Assembly: GCA_009792885.1 (NCBI GenBank)
Contig: WMCF01000008.1
Span: forward strand, 19,519,578 to 19,583,577
Length of the DNA: 64,000 nucleotides
Direction: 5' to 3'
Source: Eremophila alpestris peregrina
Taxonomy: Eukaryota; Chordata; Aves; Passeriformes; Alaudidae
Positions 27,201 through 40,603 of the stretch are shown here, one piece after another. Position 1 is the first letter of the stretch; each line of letters opens with the position of its first letter. Both the position numbers and the translations under genes were made by a program. The notes under the pieces were generated by a model. That model was not told where the DNA came from. It was given only the letters and a program-made list of their open reading frames with translations, and ran no database searches.

Positions 27201-28907
27201 GCAGAATTCTGATAGGGAATGGAAGAAGTGGCAAGGATCCTTTTAGAGTGGAAAGTAATTTCAAGGAACTAGAAGATTCTCATCAGTATTCTTTTAATAT
27301 CTTTTTCAGCACAGCTGAAAGATCCAACTGCTTCATAAGAAGCTTGTCTCCTGTTGTATTCAGCCTCTGAGTTAAAACTCACTTGGACAATACCATTCAA
27401 GAACTCATAGCCCTCCTTCCTACACTTTCTTGCAGAATAAGTGGAGAAGGCAATAAGGAGTTACATACTGATGAACCAGAAAAAAAAAATCAGTATACAG
27501 AGTCTTGCCAGATATTTCTTACCATAGTTAACATACACTAACTGTGCAGCAGATGTATGACTAAAAGTAATTTGTGGAACATACTCTGTTTCTCTGGTCA
27601 GGATGATAAATTTCAGTATCAACACAGTATCAACTAAACCATGCTCTGAAATAGTCCATATGAAGATTTTTAAGGAAACTGATGCTCAAAAATACTGAAA
27701 GAAAATATATCTACCTGTTTATCTGGCCCACAGAAGCAAAATATGAAACTTAGGTTCATCAAAAATAAGTGAAAATGTAACACTTAATGCCATCATGTCT
27801 AGTGATAGAGAAGTATTATGTAAGGTTGGGTCTTTAGGCCCGTCTTAATCATTGGGGAGTTTTTCCTTCAGTTCCTTTGCAGTTTGCATGTAACTAATTA
27901 TGAATAAAAATAAAAAGTTAATAAAATTATTAAAATAAATAGGAATATCCTAGAGTCACTTAAACCTGGCAATTCCATATTTATCAATACAGGTAACTCA
28001 CACTTCAGAATAATTGGGCTAAGCATGCAGCTCTTCTGAAACAGCATGCCCCCACTTCATCCCCCAAGCAGAACAGATCCTGCAAAAAATAATAAGTCCT
28101 CCACAGCTATCTTCCCATGCATATGGTAAAGGCTACAATTTGTCAGTCAGAACACTATTTCAAAAATATTCAAAAAATAGTGCTAGTTTTTTCCCTTTTG
28201 GAAAAAAACCCAAACCAATGCTATAAAATTGAACTGGATTAGTAACTTTTAGAAACACAGTTAAGTCACCTATAAAGCCATTGTCTTGCTCTGCTGCAGA
28301 TCAGGCAATAACTGGTGTTTTCAGACATGCTTTGATATTTGCTCCCTGGTGAATTTCACCTGAATCTAGCAGATATAGGAGATTCATCATGGTGTTCTTT
28401 TTTCTTCTCTGGGTGATTCTGGAGGAATAACTAGCTGTGTTTAAATACCTTGATTATACTTTTTGCTTTTAGTCTTAAGTTTGGATTTCAGCATAATTAA
28501 CTTTGAATTTGAGCTTTTTCTAAGGCAGAGTTCTGGAGGGTGACTGCAATCTGTAAGCTGAAAACTTTGTTCTGGCACATATAATTTCAATGTACTGTGA
28601 CTCTTTCTAGTTTCAAAAATCTCGTTAAACTACTTTGCGTAGAAAAGCACAATATCACAACTCATTTTCTGGTTTAGGCAGAAAAGATGAGATTGCAGAA
28701 TCAATGTGTGCACTTTCAAGGACCTTAGTGCAGGATCTTCTGTCTGTGATGCCTTGAATATGATTTCCCCATTTTCTGCTATTAGCAGCATGGTCTGGAG
28801 ATGAGGGAACCTTTAAAGAATGCAGAGATGTTTGCAGGGTTAGTTACCCAGAGAAATGTGAATGTGTGCAGTATCTCTCTCAGACAGCTAAGTTCTTAAG
28901 GGTATGG
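24276..28907. other. Intronic stretch, nothing recognised
   Basis: AT-rich sequence. Short purine-rich and A/C-rich patches occur near 26390-26470 and around 27480. No coding similarity seen. Confidence 0.55.
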
Positions 28908-28998
28908 CTTATTATTTTTATCATTATTATTATTATTATTATCATCATCATCATCATTATTATCATGATTATCATAATTACTATCATCATTATTATTA
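28908..28998 (+). repeat. (ATT/ATC)n trinucleotide microsatellite
   Basis: A mosaic of TTATTATTATTATT and CATCATCATCATC units with a few interruptions (CATGATTATCATAATTAC). The ATT to ATC variants occur in blocks, which suggests internal duplication. Confidence 0.97.
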
Positions 28999-31900
28999 GG
29001 CAAGTGTTCCTGTTTTTTGCCAGTCATATATGCAGAAGGCACATCTAGCTGTTGCCTTATGTATCTTCCTCTTTTCTGGCAGATATCTTCCAGTGTTGAT
29101 CTTTTTTATGAGGGAATTTGCTATTGCTATGTAGAGAAATCATTAAAAATGGTCTCAAAAGCAGTTTGGCACCTTTTGAAGAGGTAGAGTCAGTGGAATG
29201 GAAGAAATGGAGATTCTTCTGAGAGATGGACAGCAGAAGGCTAAGATGCAAAAGTTGTGAATCACAACAAAGGAAACTCCAGCTGGATGTCAGGAAATTC
29301 AGGTCTGATGGTGAATGTGGTTAAGCACTGGAAGAAGCTGCTCAGAGATTTTGCAGAATCTGTATTACTTCAGGTGTGCAGGCCTGGACTGGCCAAGGCC
29401 CTGAGCACTGCAGTAGTTGCAATACAACTTTGATTGCTGACTTTCCTTTGAATAAGAGTTTGGACTGTATGATCTCTATGTATCCCAGCCATCCTAACTT
29501 TTTCTTTGATTTTTTGTGCATGAGAAGTACACAAATGATGTGTACTTGCATAGCCTGCTTGATTCTTCCAAGAATTTTTGGATTGATTTATTTGGCCATG
29601 TGTGTACCAGCTGTATGGTGTATTCAGACATGGACAGGAAAAGAGATGTCTCAAAAGCATGGGACACACTGAGCTGTGGTGACATTGCCCAAAAGTGAGA
29701 AACTGTTAGGAAGATCCTAGAAAGAACTATGCTCAGGGATGGTTGGAGGAGCTGGCTTTGTGACATGATTTAGAGCTGTGAGCTGACTGTAGCAGTGTCA
29801 CATTCCAGTGTGCTGGAACATACAGGCTCTTGGCACAGCTGGAGTTGTAAATAGTACTGTAAATGATGTTGGAAATAATCCTGTACTGCAAGAGCTACTC
29901 ACGGTGGCAGAGTTGACTTTTGGTAATGTCAGACTATGCTCCCTAGTTAATCCCTCCCTGTTTCCATGTGTATTAGTCCATTAAATGCACTGGGTGCAAT
30001 TTAACCTAATTACTATATATATTCATTGAAATATACCCTGTTTGCTTCATGTGAAGTAATTGTAACCGTATGAGAAACGACATGGGTTTTGGGCATTCTT
30101 TTAGAAAATATTTAAAGAGCAAAAGCCATGCCTCTGGAAGAACTGAGATAGATCATGAGTTTGTTTATTTGTGATCTTTAATAAGCCCTTGAAGGCTTAA
30201 ATTTTTTTGCTTAATAGCTTAGCATTTTGGAGGCAAAAACAGTCTTTAATTTAACCAGCAGTTTTAGCTGTTGATAGTCAACTATGCAATTTCAGTATGT
30301 CTGTGCTTGCTTGTTTTCATCATCCCTCTCTGCTCTCAGTGAAAAAACATTGTTATTTCATTCTTTCCCCCCTACTCCCCTTTGTCAAGGAGAAAAGTAC
30401 TTCTTGTGAGGGTGGCAAAATAGGAAGGTTTGTAGCAATTTAGGTCAATAAAATGTGTGGGGAATCCCCTTTTCACTCTCTTGTGTGCTCATTGCAAAAT
30501 TTGTGATCAAATGTTTGGAATTGAGGAATAAATAGGGATGATGGCTGTTTCTTACTTATCTTCCTGTATTGCTTGGACACCTAATTTGTATGTTAAGGTA
30601 GTAGCAACTTGAGGGAGTGAAAGAACTCTTGGAATCTTAACTTGTGAAATGCTAATCAAACACATCATACTGCAAATACTTGTCAGTGTAGAAGAAAAGG
30701 TAAATTGAGGAGAATTAACTGGTTTTTCTACACTTCATGAGTTTGGGAATTGATTTCAAGATGATAAAATGAAAGTGTTCCCAGTAGATTTTTTATGTGT
30801 GTTCAGTAATAAATAATAGGGAACTGCATCTCTGCTCTCTTATCTACAGCCTGTCTTACTCTGAGGTCCACTCTCTGGTTGCTATTGTACTCAGGGTTTT
30901 TCTTTAAGCTCTTTGCTCCCTCTTTTCTTCTTTATTGCACACCTTTATTAAAGTCTGGCACAGGACACTGGCTCTTGGTGCTTGTGTCACACTGAGCTTT
31001 GTTCTTGAATTGCAGCTGGCCAGTTTCAATCCCAGAATCCCTGGTGAATCTGATACATCAGTCTTGGGCTGTTCACTCATGGCTAACCAATTTTTTTTGT
31101 GTATGTCTCTTTTCCTGTCTGTTTCTTAGCATTATAACATAAATTGTTCTAGTTTAAGTAGAATTTAAGCACAATATGCAATAAAAATCATATGTTAGGA
31201 TGTCAGTAATGCAGGGATTTCATGAAGTGTAAAAACTGTTTGACAGACTCCATCCTTTCATTCATATCCTCAGACCAAGTTTTAATTCCAGGTGTTCCTT
31301 CAAAGTTGTTTACTGTGTACATAAAATCCAAACAGTTTAGTATCCAAGCAATTACCAAACTCTATTTATTATATTATTTTTCTAGATTCTGTTCCCTTTA
31401 ATTCTGTTTTCTGAATAAATGTTTGTTGAATTCTAATAATATTTCTCTCAAGTAAATTCTCTGTAACTCTGTGGTACATTTCCTTGTCTATTTTCTTTAG
31501 CTAGCTCCTAATCAGAATTGTAAGACTTCTACAATATTTTTTTTAATCTTGATCTGACTGTTGTTTTTACACTGCATTGAGTTTAACAAATGCATGTATC
31601 CCAAAATACTATGTCAATCCAGTTCCCTTTCAAACCTTAATGAACGAATTAGGGATATTTATAACAGTTCCAGACTTAGTAATATTCTTACCTGAAAAAG
31701 TTTTTAGATGCTGTGTTGTCCTATGAACTTAGAAATGATCTTGCTTGGGTTAAAATTTGGAGGTGGTAAAAATGGAATTTATTGCTGTGTCCTACAATTC
31801 CAGAAAAAAAACCCTGGCGCTGGTTTAAGTGATTTAATCTCTAGCAAACATTTGAAGAGAGGAAAGGAACACGATCACTTGCTGCCTGATTTCCTGGGTT

Positions 31901-33101
31901 GAACTGGGGATCAGCAAAATATTGTTACTATACCATGATTTCTTCATTTGGGTTACTTTATCAAGTCAAAGCACCATTTTTCTTCTATTGGAATGCTAGT
32001 GACAAACTACCGAACTTGGCTCAAACTTGGCTCCCTCACTTAGATCTCTGGCCATTGTCCCTGCTCCACCCAGGCTGCATCTGATGCTGCTGCCTTTTCC
32101 TTCTGATCTCTTGTGTTTTATCAAACCTGATTCCACAATGGGCCCTGGAAATTATTGCAGTCTAAATCAATAGTATAAAGCTGTCAAGTTTTCTGCCACT
32201 CTTCTCTTTGCAGCTGCATTCCCACAGTGTACTACACTTTTATTTCCTAGCAGGGAAGCATGGACTCTTGATAAAGGAAAGGAATAGTGAGGTTTCACTG
32301 GCATGGGCTGTTTTGGCAAAAATGTGTGAACCTTACCATGAGTATAAAAACAAATGTCTTTATAAAAATTTGATCATAGGTAAATCTTCAGATTTACATG
32401 TTTTTGTAATGGAAGAACTTTTGTTTGAAGTAACTTCTTGCCTAACATAATTATTTGGATTGATTTATTGGAGAATGTCTTGAAGCCTTTGTTCTCCATT
32501 TTTTGACATGTGGAGGATGTACAAAAAAAAACCAGAGAGAAATAATACATATGCTGTATGCTGTGCAGAGTAAGAGTCAAGATCTTAGAGGTAACATTAC
32601 CACTGGATTTTCTTTGTTATTTTGCAAACTAAAAAAATACAAATGAAAACTCTCCTGTAGAATGAGTTTTAGTGACAACCTTTATTTACTGTTGAGTTGA
32701 ATATGCATGTATAGAGTAAACAAATCTGTAGTATTATACTGTACAACCTCATTGTTTGTTGTGATTCATTTGGTTTATTTATTGGAGAGGGAGCAAGTTC
32801 TCAATACATCAGGCATGGTACAGAGTCATGTTTCAACTGGCAGACACTCAGCTTTTGTTTTCAATATTCTCTCCTGATTATTATTCAGTGCACGAGGGAG
32901 AATGTGATGCAAGTGAATTGGTTTGCTGTTTTACTGACTGACTCAGCCATTTAACTCTGCTCCCTCAAGGCATCAAAGACTACAATAAAAGAAATACATT
33001 TTGCCAATAACTTCCTATGGAAATAAGTGTAGCTTAATAACTTTTTTAATTAGTACTAACATTATTGCAGAGTGGAAAACTCCTTAATTAACCTTGTCTT
33101 C
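28999..33101. other. Intronic stretch outside the CR1 piece, nothing else recognised
   Basis: Apart from the CR1 piece at 29270-29499, this is AT-rich intron. Open frames at 29494-29766 overlap on both strands and carry no domain. Confidence 0.5.
29270..29499 (+). mobile_element. CR1-like LINE fragment, sense, diverged
   Basis: GGAAACTCCAGCTGGATGTC, GTTAAGCACTGGAAGAAGC, GGCCTGGACTGGCCAAGG, GAGTTTGGACTGTATGATCT and CCCAGCCATCCTAAC follow the CR1 3' region order. The AATCACAACAAAGG just before it is outside the call. Confidence 0.72.
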
Positions 33102-33119
33102 TTTTTTTTTTTTTTTTTT
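33102..33119 (+). repeat. Poly-T run (18 T)
   Basis: An uninterrupted T18 run. It could be the tail of an antisense retrotransposed sequence, but no recognisable element adjoins it on the 5' or 3' side. Confidence 0.9.
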
Positions 33120-33619
33120 GTTTACTGTAAGACTGTATTACTGATACTGAAATCTTATGCTAATCTAACCTCTGATTTATAATTAGAGATGAGATTTTTT
33201 TTCCTTTTAATTGAAATTTCAATTGGAAGGTGATTTTTTCCAGTACTATTTCTTGTGGGAAGCAGAATTTTCTATGATTTTATTCGTCCTTATTTTTAAG
33301 TAGGATAAATGATAAGGTTAATGCCAGACTTCTCCAGACTTTTATGCTCTATTTTCACAGAATTAAATTTATCTCAGTGCTGTATTGTGCATTGCAATGT
33401 GTCTGATGGTTCCTGATGCTTCCATTGAAAGGCTGATGAGAAATAAGGTACTGGGATACATCTCTAAAAGACATAAATTCTTTACTTAAACATTGTATTG
33501 AACACTTAATTTAAAAAAAAATCTAATATAAGAATATTAGGAACCTAAACCCCAACATTTCTCCAGTAATTGATTTAGAAAATTGCGTCTGTGTAAAACT
33601 TAACTGTCTGCCTTCTTTT

Positions 33620-36060
33620 CATGGCAAATAAAGGAGCAGATATTTGCAGTGGTGAATAATTACATCTTTGGAAGATAGTGGTACTGGGCTTAGGTAGAAA
33701 TTGAGAAAATAGCTCAAGCATAAGCAGCTTGTGTTGAATGTAGGGAAATTTGGATCACAGAGATTATGTAGGGAGAAGCAAAAATTCTGCCTGGAAGGAG
33801 GCCTGAGCTGAAGATGGTTTCCATTTCTAGTCCTGATGGAGAATTGCAGTGCCTCTCCATCAGCAGTGAGAGAAGGAAGGAAAGGAGTCAAACATGGACA
33901 ACTCTCTGAATATCTGAGGAGGGGTACTGGACCCAAGCTGACACCTGGGCATCATGGGAGAGATACCAGAATGACACCAGTCTCTTTTTTCAAGTTAAAC
34001 CCGAGATGAGGGAAGAAGAAAAGAGACCTGTGGGTCATCTGCTTAGATAAGCCTGTTGAATGGGATCCACTTATGCATGTGAGCTGTGATGAATACAAAG
34101 ATAAAATCTTTTGGATTCTCTCTGAAGCATCTGTGAGGAAAGTAAAGAGAATGAGAATATTTCATAAAGAGAAAATTTATGAAACCTGAAAGACTGCATA
34201 ATTTTGAAAAGGGTACAGAAATGGGGAAGACAAAGATACAACGTGGTTTATATTTGAAAAGAAATAATTGGAAATCTTGATGAAAGCTATTCTGATAACA
34301 TCAAGGAATAGTTTATACAATTTATGCAGTGTGGATGTGGAGATATACATGGAGATATCATTAATTATGTTGTTTCTGCTTCTGTTTGGGTAATGTAGGT
34401 TCAAATGTTAAAAGTACACTTCAGTTCATGGGGGTGAGGGTTGGTTGTTTTTAAGGGTGTTCTGCCTTTCTGCTGGAGCATACCTGATAGGAGCAGGAGG
34501 AGAGGGAACATAGGAAGCAGCATGCTAGAAGCTCTGTGATCACTGAAGCTGGAGGCAGATGTAAGGAAAGAGGGGATAGAAGATGTGAAGACCCCAGGCT
34601 GTTGCTAGGAACGGGATGATCTTGAGGGTGATGAAGGGGGCATCAGGGAGCAGTAAGGGGAGATTGACTACTAAGGGGTTTAAGCTGGGGTGTTGATGGG
34701 GGCTAGAATCATGATCATGTCTGAAGATGCTGTTCGAGGTCAGCCTCTATGCAGTGGTCCTCTAGGAAGGCCATGGTGATGAGGCAGGTTGAGACCAAGC
34801 CAGGGAAACGTGTCAGTGGGTGATTTTCAGGCTGATGATTAGGGAGGCAGGAGACAAGATGCGGATACATGCTATGTAGCCACCACAGGGGCCAGAGAAA
34901 AGCAACTCCCAAGGTAAGAGGCTCAGGACCTGCCTGCTGCCCTTCACCACAACTCTGCAATGAAGGGGCTGATCTCCAACTCAGCCAGCACAGTATTGCA
35001 GAGAGGACAAACAGAGTTATTTTACTCAGAAATGTTAAAATACTGATATTGTCCATTATTCAAGTTCTCTCTTGTGCAAGCACATACGTACTGCGGACCA
35101 AATTACAGCCCATCAGTTAAGAGAATTGTGGTGGCCTGAATTGTGCACATCAGGTTGCAAAAACACTTGGTGAGAACCAAAGAACATTTTCAGAAGGGAA
35201 GACAGAAATAACATTAGTAATGAAATTTGTAGCTTATAATTAGTAGGTGGTGTGATAGCAAATACTGCGAGTTCATTTCAAATGGTTAAGAAGAGGGAGC
35301 TATTTAATTAGGTAGAAAAGGAAAATGAATCCAGAATCTTGATTATGAAAGAAAAAAGGCAACAAATGGTTTCTTTTTGAAGTATGAAACTGCTTCCTCC
35401 CTCCAAAAAAACCCCACAGGAACAAGGATGAGATGGGAAAAAATATGCTGATAAACAGAAATAAATTCTAAAATGTTTGGATGATATGAATACATACCAT
35501 TCAGAGGAAATCACTTGTCATAAGAAAAGGCAGGACTAGAAATAGAGTTAAAAGGCATGAAAAAAGGAGAAGGTTCTGAATCACTATCAGGAAAAGCCTG
35601 ACAATAAAATCTGTTAGGTACTGTTGTAAGTTCCTATTTAACCATTATGAGGATCCCATTGCTTGAAATCTCTGAAACAGGTTTTTGTGATATTCAGGAT
35701 GGGAGTGTGTTTAAGTATTTCTCCTTTTAAGGAAATTTTAATAAAGTGTCTTCTTGAGGCTTTTAATTGCATAAAGATTACCCAGCAAAATATAGCTTTG
35801 GATAGCATTTTTGTACCAGTCTCTTGTGTGAAGTCTGACAGATTTATTTTGAGTGTGAAAACTGTACATTTAGATTAGTGCACTGTGTATTCCTTCTGCA
35901 CTTAAATGTTATAGCATACAGTTCTGAGACAAGCTCATTTTTCCAGAGAGGTGAGTGATTTTGCAAGAATTAATGAATTTACCCATTATTAAATCTGCAG
36001 TGGAAAAAGAAGGTATCTGCAGATGTTGGAGTGCTGCTTTAAACTTTCCACAAAAATAAC
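33620..36060. other. Purine-rich block of unknown origin
   Basis: The + strand here is rich in A and G (for example AGAAGGAAGGAAAGGAG, GAGGAAGAAAAGAGACC-type runs), unlike the T-rich intron around it. No recognised gene or repeat. Minus-strand open frames (for example 34715-35056, starting with a hydrophobic segment) follow from the pyrimidine-rich complement and have no recognisable domain. Boundaries are approximate. Confidence 0.45.
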
Positions 36061-37764
36061 ATGTTGACAAAAGGGGACAATGTATGTACAACCAAAATGA
36101 AATGGACTGTGGAATGCTTCATCTTGTGTTTCAAATGCATGATTCAATATTACTAAATATGTAATTTGGATAGTATGTCTATGTATTTTGGTATGGAAAG
36201 GATTAATTGCCTCCAGTGTACCTAGACATCTGAGAAAGCGTAACTGATTATAATGCTGAAGGATTGTATGCTACCTCTGCATCCCTTTTGGAAAGCTTTG
36301 GTTTTTTTCAGCTTGAGAATTCAAAACTAAGTGGAGTACTGCTTAAAGCTGCAATCAGTTGTCATTAAAAGATCTGTATTGCTCTCCCCTGTAGTTTCAG
36401 CCACGTAAATTAAGCCTTGAGAACTTTCTGCAAACTGACCAGAAGGACTGATGATCTAGTCTGACTTCCTAATTGTATACATGTAAAGAAATCCTGTTGT
36501 TCCTTTTTTCAAATCCTTTCTGCTAGAATATTTGCTCAGGGAGATGTTCCTTTGTACTTAAGTCTTTGAACAGTGGAGAGTCTCCTACATATCTTGATGA
36601 GCAAGCCTAGTGGTGTATTAGGAATTTCCATTTGAGTGTATTTGATTGACTTGCCAGTGTTGAATAATCCTGTAGCAGTCATGGCTCTTCGATTTAAGAA
36701 GAACAAGATTTGTGGGGAAAAATAAATGCCTGCTATTAGATTGGTCTTCATGACTGGGGGAGGTGGGGAAACGAAAGGGAGTTTTAGGTATGTGAGACAT
36801 TTAAATAAGAAGCAAAAAGTTTCAGAGTTACTTATGCTAGAGAATAGGTAGTTGTTTGTGGAAGGTGTACATGGTATTGGCAGGGGACATGAAAAACTTT
36901 TACTTACTTATTGGACATTTCTCTGGTAGAATCTTAGAACAACACAAAACTAAACTTTCATGGGTTCATGAGTACTGCAATCCTCCAGATTAATGAAAAC
37001 TAGTTTCCAGAAAGAGTTCTGGGAGATGGGGCTGAGAAGTCAGGAAGCAAGGAGTACTTTCATGAGAAGTGCTCTCTCTGCACTCTGGTTTGCCGTGTGC
37101 AGTTCCTTAGTTTCATCCCTGTAGTTTCCATGAGATTATCTGCTGTGCTGGTGCTAATTCATATTACATGCTGAGAAATAAATGTATTCGGGGACTTGGA
37201 TGTGTCTCTCATGGAGGATGTTTATTGTGATGGCTATGCAGATGTTTGTATTTAGTGTTTAGATAGTGTCTAGGTTTTGTTTGCTATAAATTTATTCCTG
37301 AGGCTCTTAGAAAAGTAGGAGATGAGAACTCATTTTGTTTGAAGGCTCATCTTGTGAGGCTGGGAAAGGATTTCAAAGCAGAAATTCTTCTCACTGCAGG
37401 TTTCCAAGGTAGAAGAGTATATTACAAATACAAGTGTACAAGATGAGATGATACCTGAACAGCTCATTCAAAGCTGAAGTCCTCTTTCACAAGCAGGGGT
37501 GTCCTTGCCTGACAAAACTGAAGGTCACTTGGGTTAGCACAGTGTTTACTTTTTTAATGTGGTCTGTAATATTAATGGTCTTTGACTATCCTAGTTCTGC
37601 CATACCATAGTTAAACTGAGTTGTGTACTGACATGTGTAAAGTATAAATGTCCATACGATGTGATGACTTAACTGTTAATGACCTTACAGACCAGGCTTT
37701 ACCTCTGTTTCTTTAATTTCTTCTGTTTGTTAATTGATCAGAAAATGAGTCCATCTAGCCAACC
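36061..37764. other. Intronic stretch, nothing recognised
   Basis: AT-rich sequence without repeat or coding similarity that I can see. Confidence 0.55.
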
Positions 37765-37850
37765 AGTGGTCTACTGGAAAGTTTGCTTCTCACAGTGCAG
37801 GGGTGGGAACTGAGTGATCTTGAAGGTCTCTTCCAGCCTGACTTCAATGA
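37765..37850 (+). mobile_element. Short CR1 3'-end fragment, sense
   Basis: GTGGTCTACTGGAAAGTTTG, GCAGGGGTGGGAACTGAGTG and ATCTTGAAGGTCTCTTCCAG match the final part of CR1. The terminal ATTCTATG tail is decayed (GACTTCAATGA). Confidence 0.85.
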
Positions 37851-40475
37851 AAGGCACTGGTAGCTGAGGTTCTCACTATGGCCACATATCACTGTGTATC
37901 CCTACTAGGCATGATTTTCATGGTCTCTGCAAGAGTCATCATCAGTTTTCTTGGCTGAAAGCTTTGTTTGCACAGCTTTCAGGCGTGACTGTTCTCCTTG
38001 TAACTCTGGCAATCTCAAGGAAGTAAGGGTGAGGTGCCCCTGTGTACTCTGGGTGGGACATGGCCTCAAAGAGTGCTGTCACAAGGGACAGCAGAAGATA
38101 GCTGAGCTAGCTGTGGAGTTCTGGCAACTGCTCCAGACTAAGAGGAGATTGGTGAGGCACAGCATGGAGGAAACAAATACATTATTATAAATCTAGCTGA
38201 TGATTGTCAGCTAAATTCTACAGCAAATCTCAGGTAGTAGGAGTGGGTACAAAGAAAATGATTCCAACTGTACTGACAACCTCATCTCAGTGGAGATAGC
38301 TTTTATTTGGGTGTGATATTTACTGCCTTTAGGAAAAACACATAGCAGATTCTTTTCTAGCATGGCATAGTCTGTAAAAGTTTGATTTTTTTTTTTTTCA
38401 ACAAGAAAGAAACCTATCATTGCTATGAGTCTGGTTTTTATTTCTTCTTTTCTCCCACAAAATGCTTGTTCCGCTTCATTCTCAAAATACCTATTTTTCT
38501 TTTCCTCTCAGGTGCCAATCTGACCTTGCTGGAGTCTGTCTCCAGTTCTGTATTTTGGTGGTAATTTACTTGAATACCTTCATGTAAATCAGGCTTTGCA
38601 TTGCTCTCTGCCTGGGATTTTTGCCATCACCTTTACTCCTTAAAGAAAACCAACCCTCAAACCCTCCGGTCCTTGTGAGGTGTTTAATGATTCTGCCAAA
38701 GAATCTTGAATATGCTCCTCTGGACAATGAAAGTATTTAAAATTTCAGACTTAATGATGCATAAAATATTTATAACTTACCCACTCTGTAAGTGGAATTG
38801 AATGGCCATTATGGTACTGGTAATGTTTCCGGTTTTTAAACAAGCCAGTGGAAGGTAAATGCAATGTTGTGCTTGTTAGATTATAAAGAGTGATAAATGA
38901 GTTTGGTAAATGAATTGACTGATTTTGGTAATTTAATATTTGATGTGACAAGCAACGGAATTGTTACACTAGGATTTTGTGCTCAGTGTAGTGTGCATGG
39001 AGTGACAGCAAACAGAATCCTTACAGACACTGTTTTACTTGGAACAACTTCAACTTTAAGAAAATCAAAGAACAGTTGAGGTTGCTAAGTGACAGCAAAA
39101 TATTTATCCTGTTTTTAGAAAATCAGACTGGTTTATGCAATGAATAGTAGGGGACAGCATATATTGTGTGCCACCCACATGCTGTATAGGACCATTATTG
39201 CACATAATTAAGAGCTGCATAATTCAGCACAGTAACCACAGCTATCACCTCTGTCTTAGTACTGATATTTTCTAATGCTGTTTATTTAGTCTTCTTCAGA
39301 AGAAAATCTGTCAAGTAATCCATTATAAATGAATACTCACTATCTCTGCTGTGAAATACAAGTATTATTCTTTTGTAGGCAAATACTGGAAGAGGAGGCA
39401 AGATGGGAGAGAGTGAGAGGAAACAGAGCAAGAATCACTGCTTATAACTGGCTATTTGCTTTGCAGGCTTACTCTCATCACCAATGTGAGATGAAGCACG
39501 CTAAGAGGCAATGATGTGGCACAAGTGTTACATTTTTCTGGGAAGAGAGGCTAATGATGGGTTCAGCCTAAGGCTCCATGCCTTGTTTTTGGCTTTCACA
39601 GAGGAGTTGTGTGTGGCTTTCCAGTCTGACCCTGTGGATAAAGTGCTCCCCACCACCCTGGAGGTGATGGGAAGCTCTAATTACAGCAGAGTGATGAAGG
39701 CTTGGGTGGCTCTTGAGTCTCACTCAGCAACAGAGTGAGAGTTTTTTCAAGTGTTGTTAGATGCAATCCTGCCATTCCTAAGGCTGATTTAGGAAGAGGA
39801 AAGCCACTGTAATGGGCTGACCAGTATTGCCTCCCAGCTGAATTGGGAGACCCTGCAGAGGAGAAACTGGGAGGGAGTCAGTGAGCTCAACATCCTTGAG
39901 CATGCTGCTGTGGCAATGGGATGAGTTAGTCCTTGACAAAATTTCAGTTAATTTTTTGTGGGTTTTTTTGTTTTCCCTGATGAAGATGTTGTCGGGACAA
40001 GAAACAAAGTTATGTGCAAAGATATGTGTGAGAAGTTGACTGGAAAAAGATTTATTTGTACCTTCAGTTCTTTTTATTCAGATGAAAGTTTATCTCCTGG
40101 CTGAACTGGAAGAGGGAAAGCTGTTTGAGGGAACCCTCAACAGGCTCTCAAAAATTATAGCTTTGACTAAAGTTTTTCAAAAGCCAACTGCTGCTGTCAA
40201 AGACATTACACAAAATGGCATAATTTTGAAATAAAAATGCTTCCATATTTTTTGAAGTGTTAAGGGACTTAGGTTTGGTGCTACAGACAACACACACTGC
40301 AGCACTGAGGGTTCGGGAAGTGGCTTTTTGGCTGGCTCCTCCCTACCCCTGCGTTTTTGCTCTGTCTGTAGTTGCAGTCATCACCTCCTGCTGTTTCCCT
40401 AAAATACCCATATGGTCTGAAAAGGGTGGTTGCACACTACAGCGTGGGAGGAGAGAGAAAACAGTGCCGTAGCTT
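37851..40475. other. Intronic stretch, nothing recognised
   Basis: Mixed composition. Open frames at 37951-38190 and 39329-39738 show no family similarity. A poly-T run lies near 38388-38398. Confidence 0.5.
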
Positions 40476-40558
40476 GTGTTAAGGTCGGGGGCTCGCCGAT
40501 CGGGGCGGGGGGAGCTGCAGCCCGGGATGCTGCCGCAGCCTGCGGCGTTCCGGGATGG

Positions 40559-40573
40559 CCGCGAGGTGGCGCT
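40559..40573 (+). promoter_or_regulatory. CTCF-like binding motif
   Basis: CCGCGAGGTGGCGCT matches 13 of 15 positions of the usual CTCF core CCASYAGRKGGCRSY and keeps the AGRKGGC heart exactly. It sits in the CpG island 30 bases before the tandem array. Binding is inference. Confidence 0.5.
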
Positions 40574-40603
40574 GGCTCGGAGCGCCGCTGCTGAGCCGGG
40601 AGT

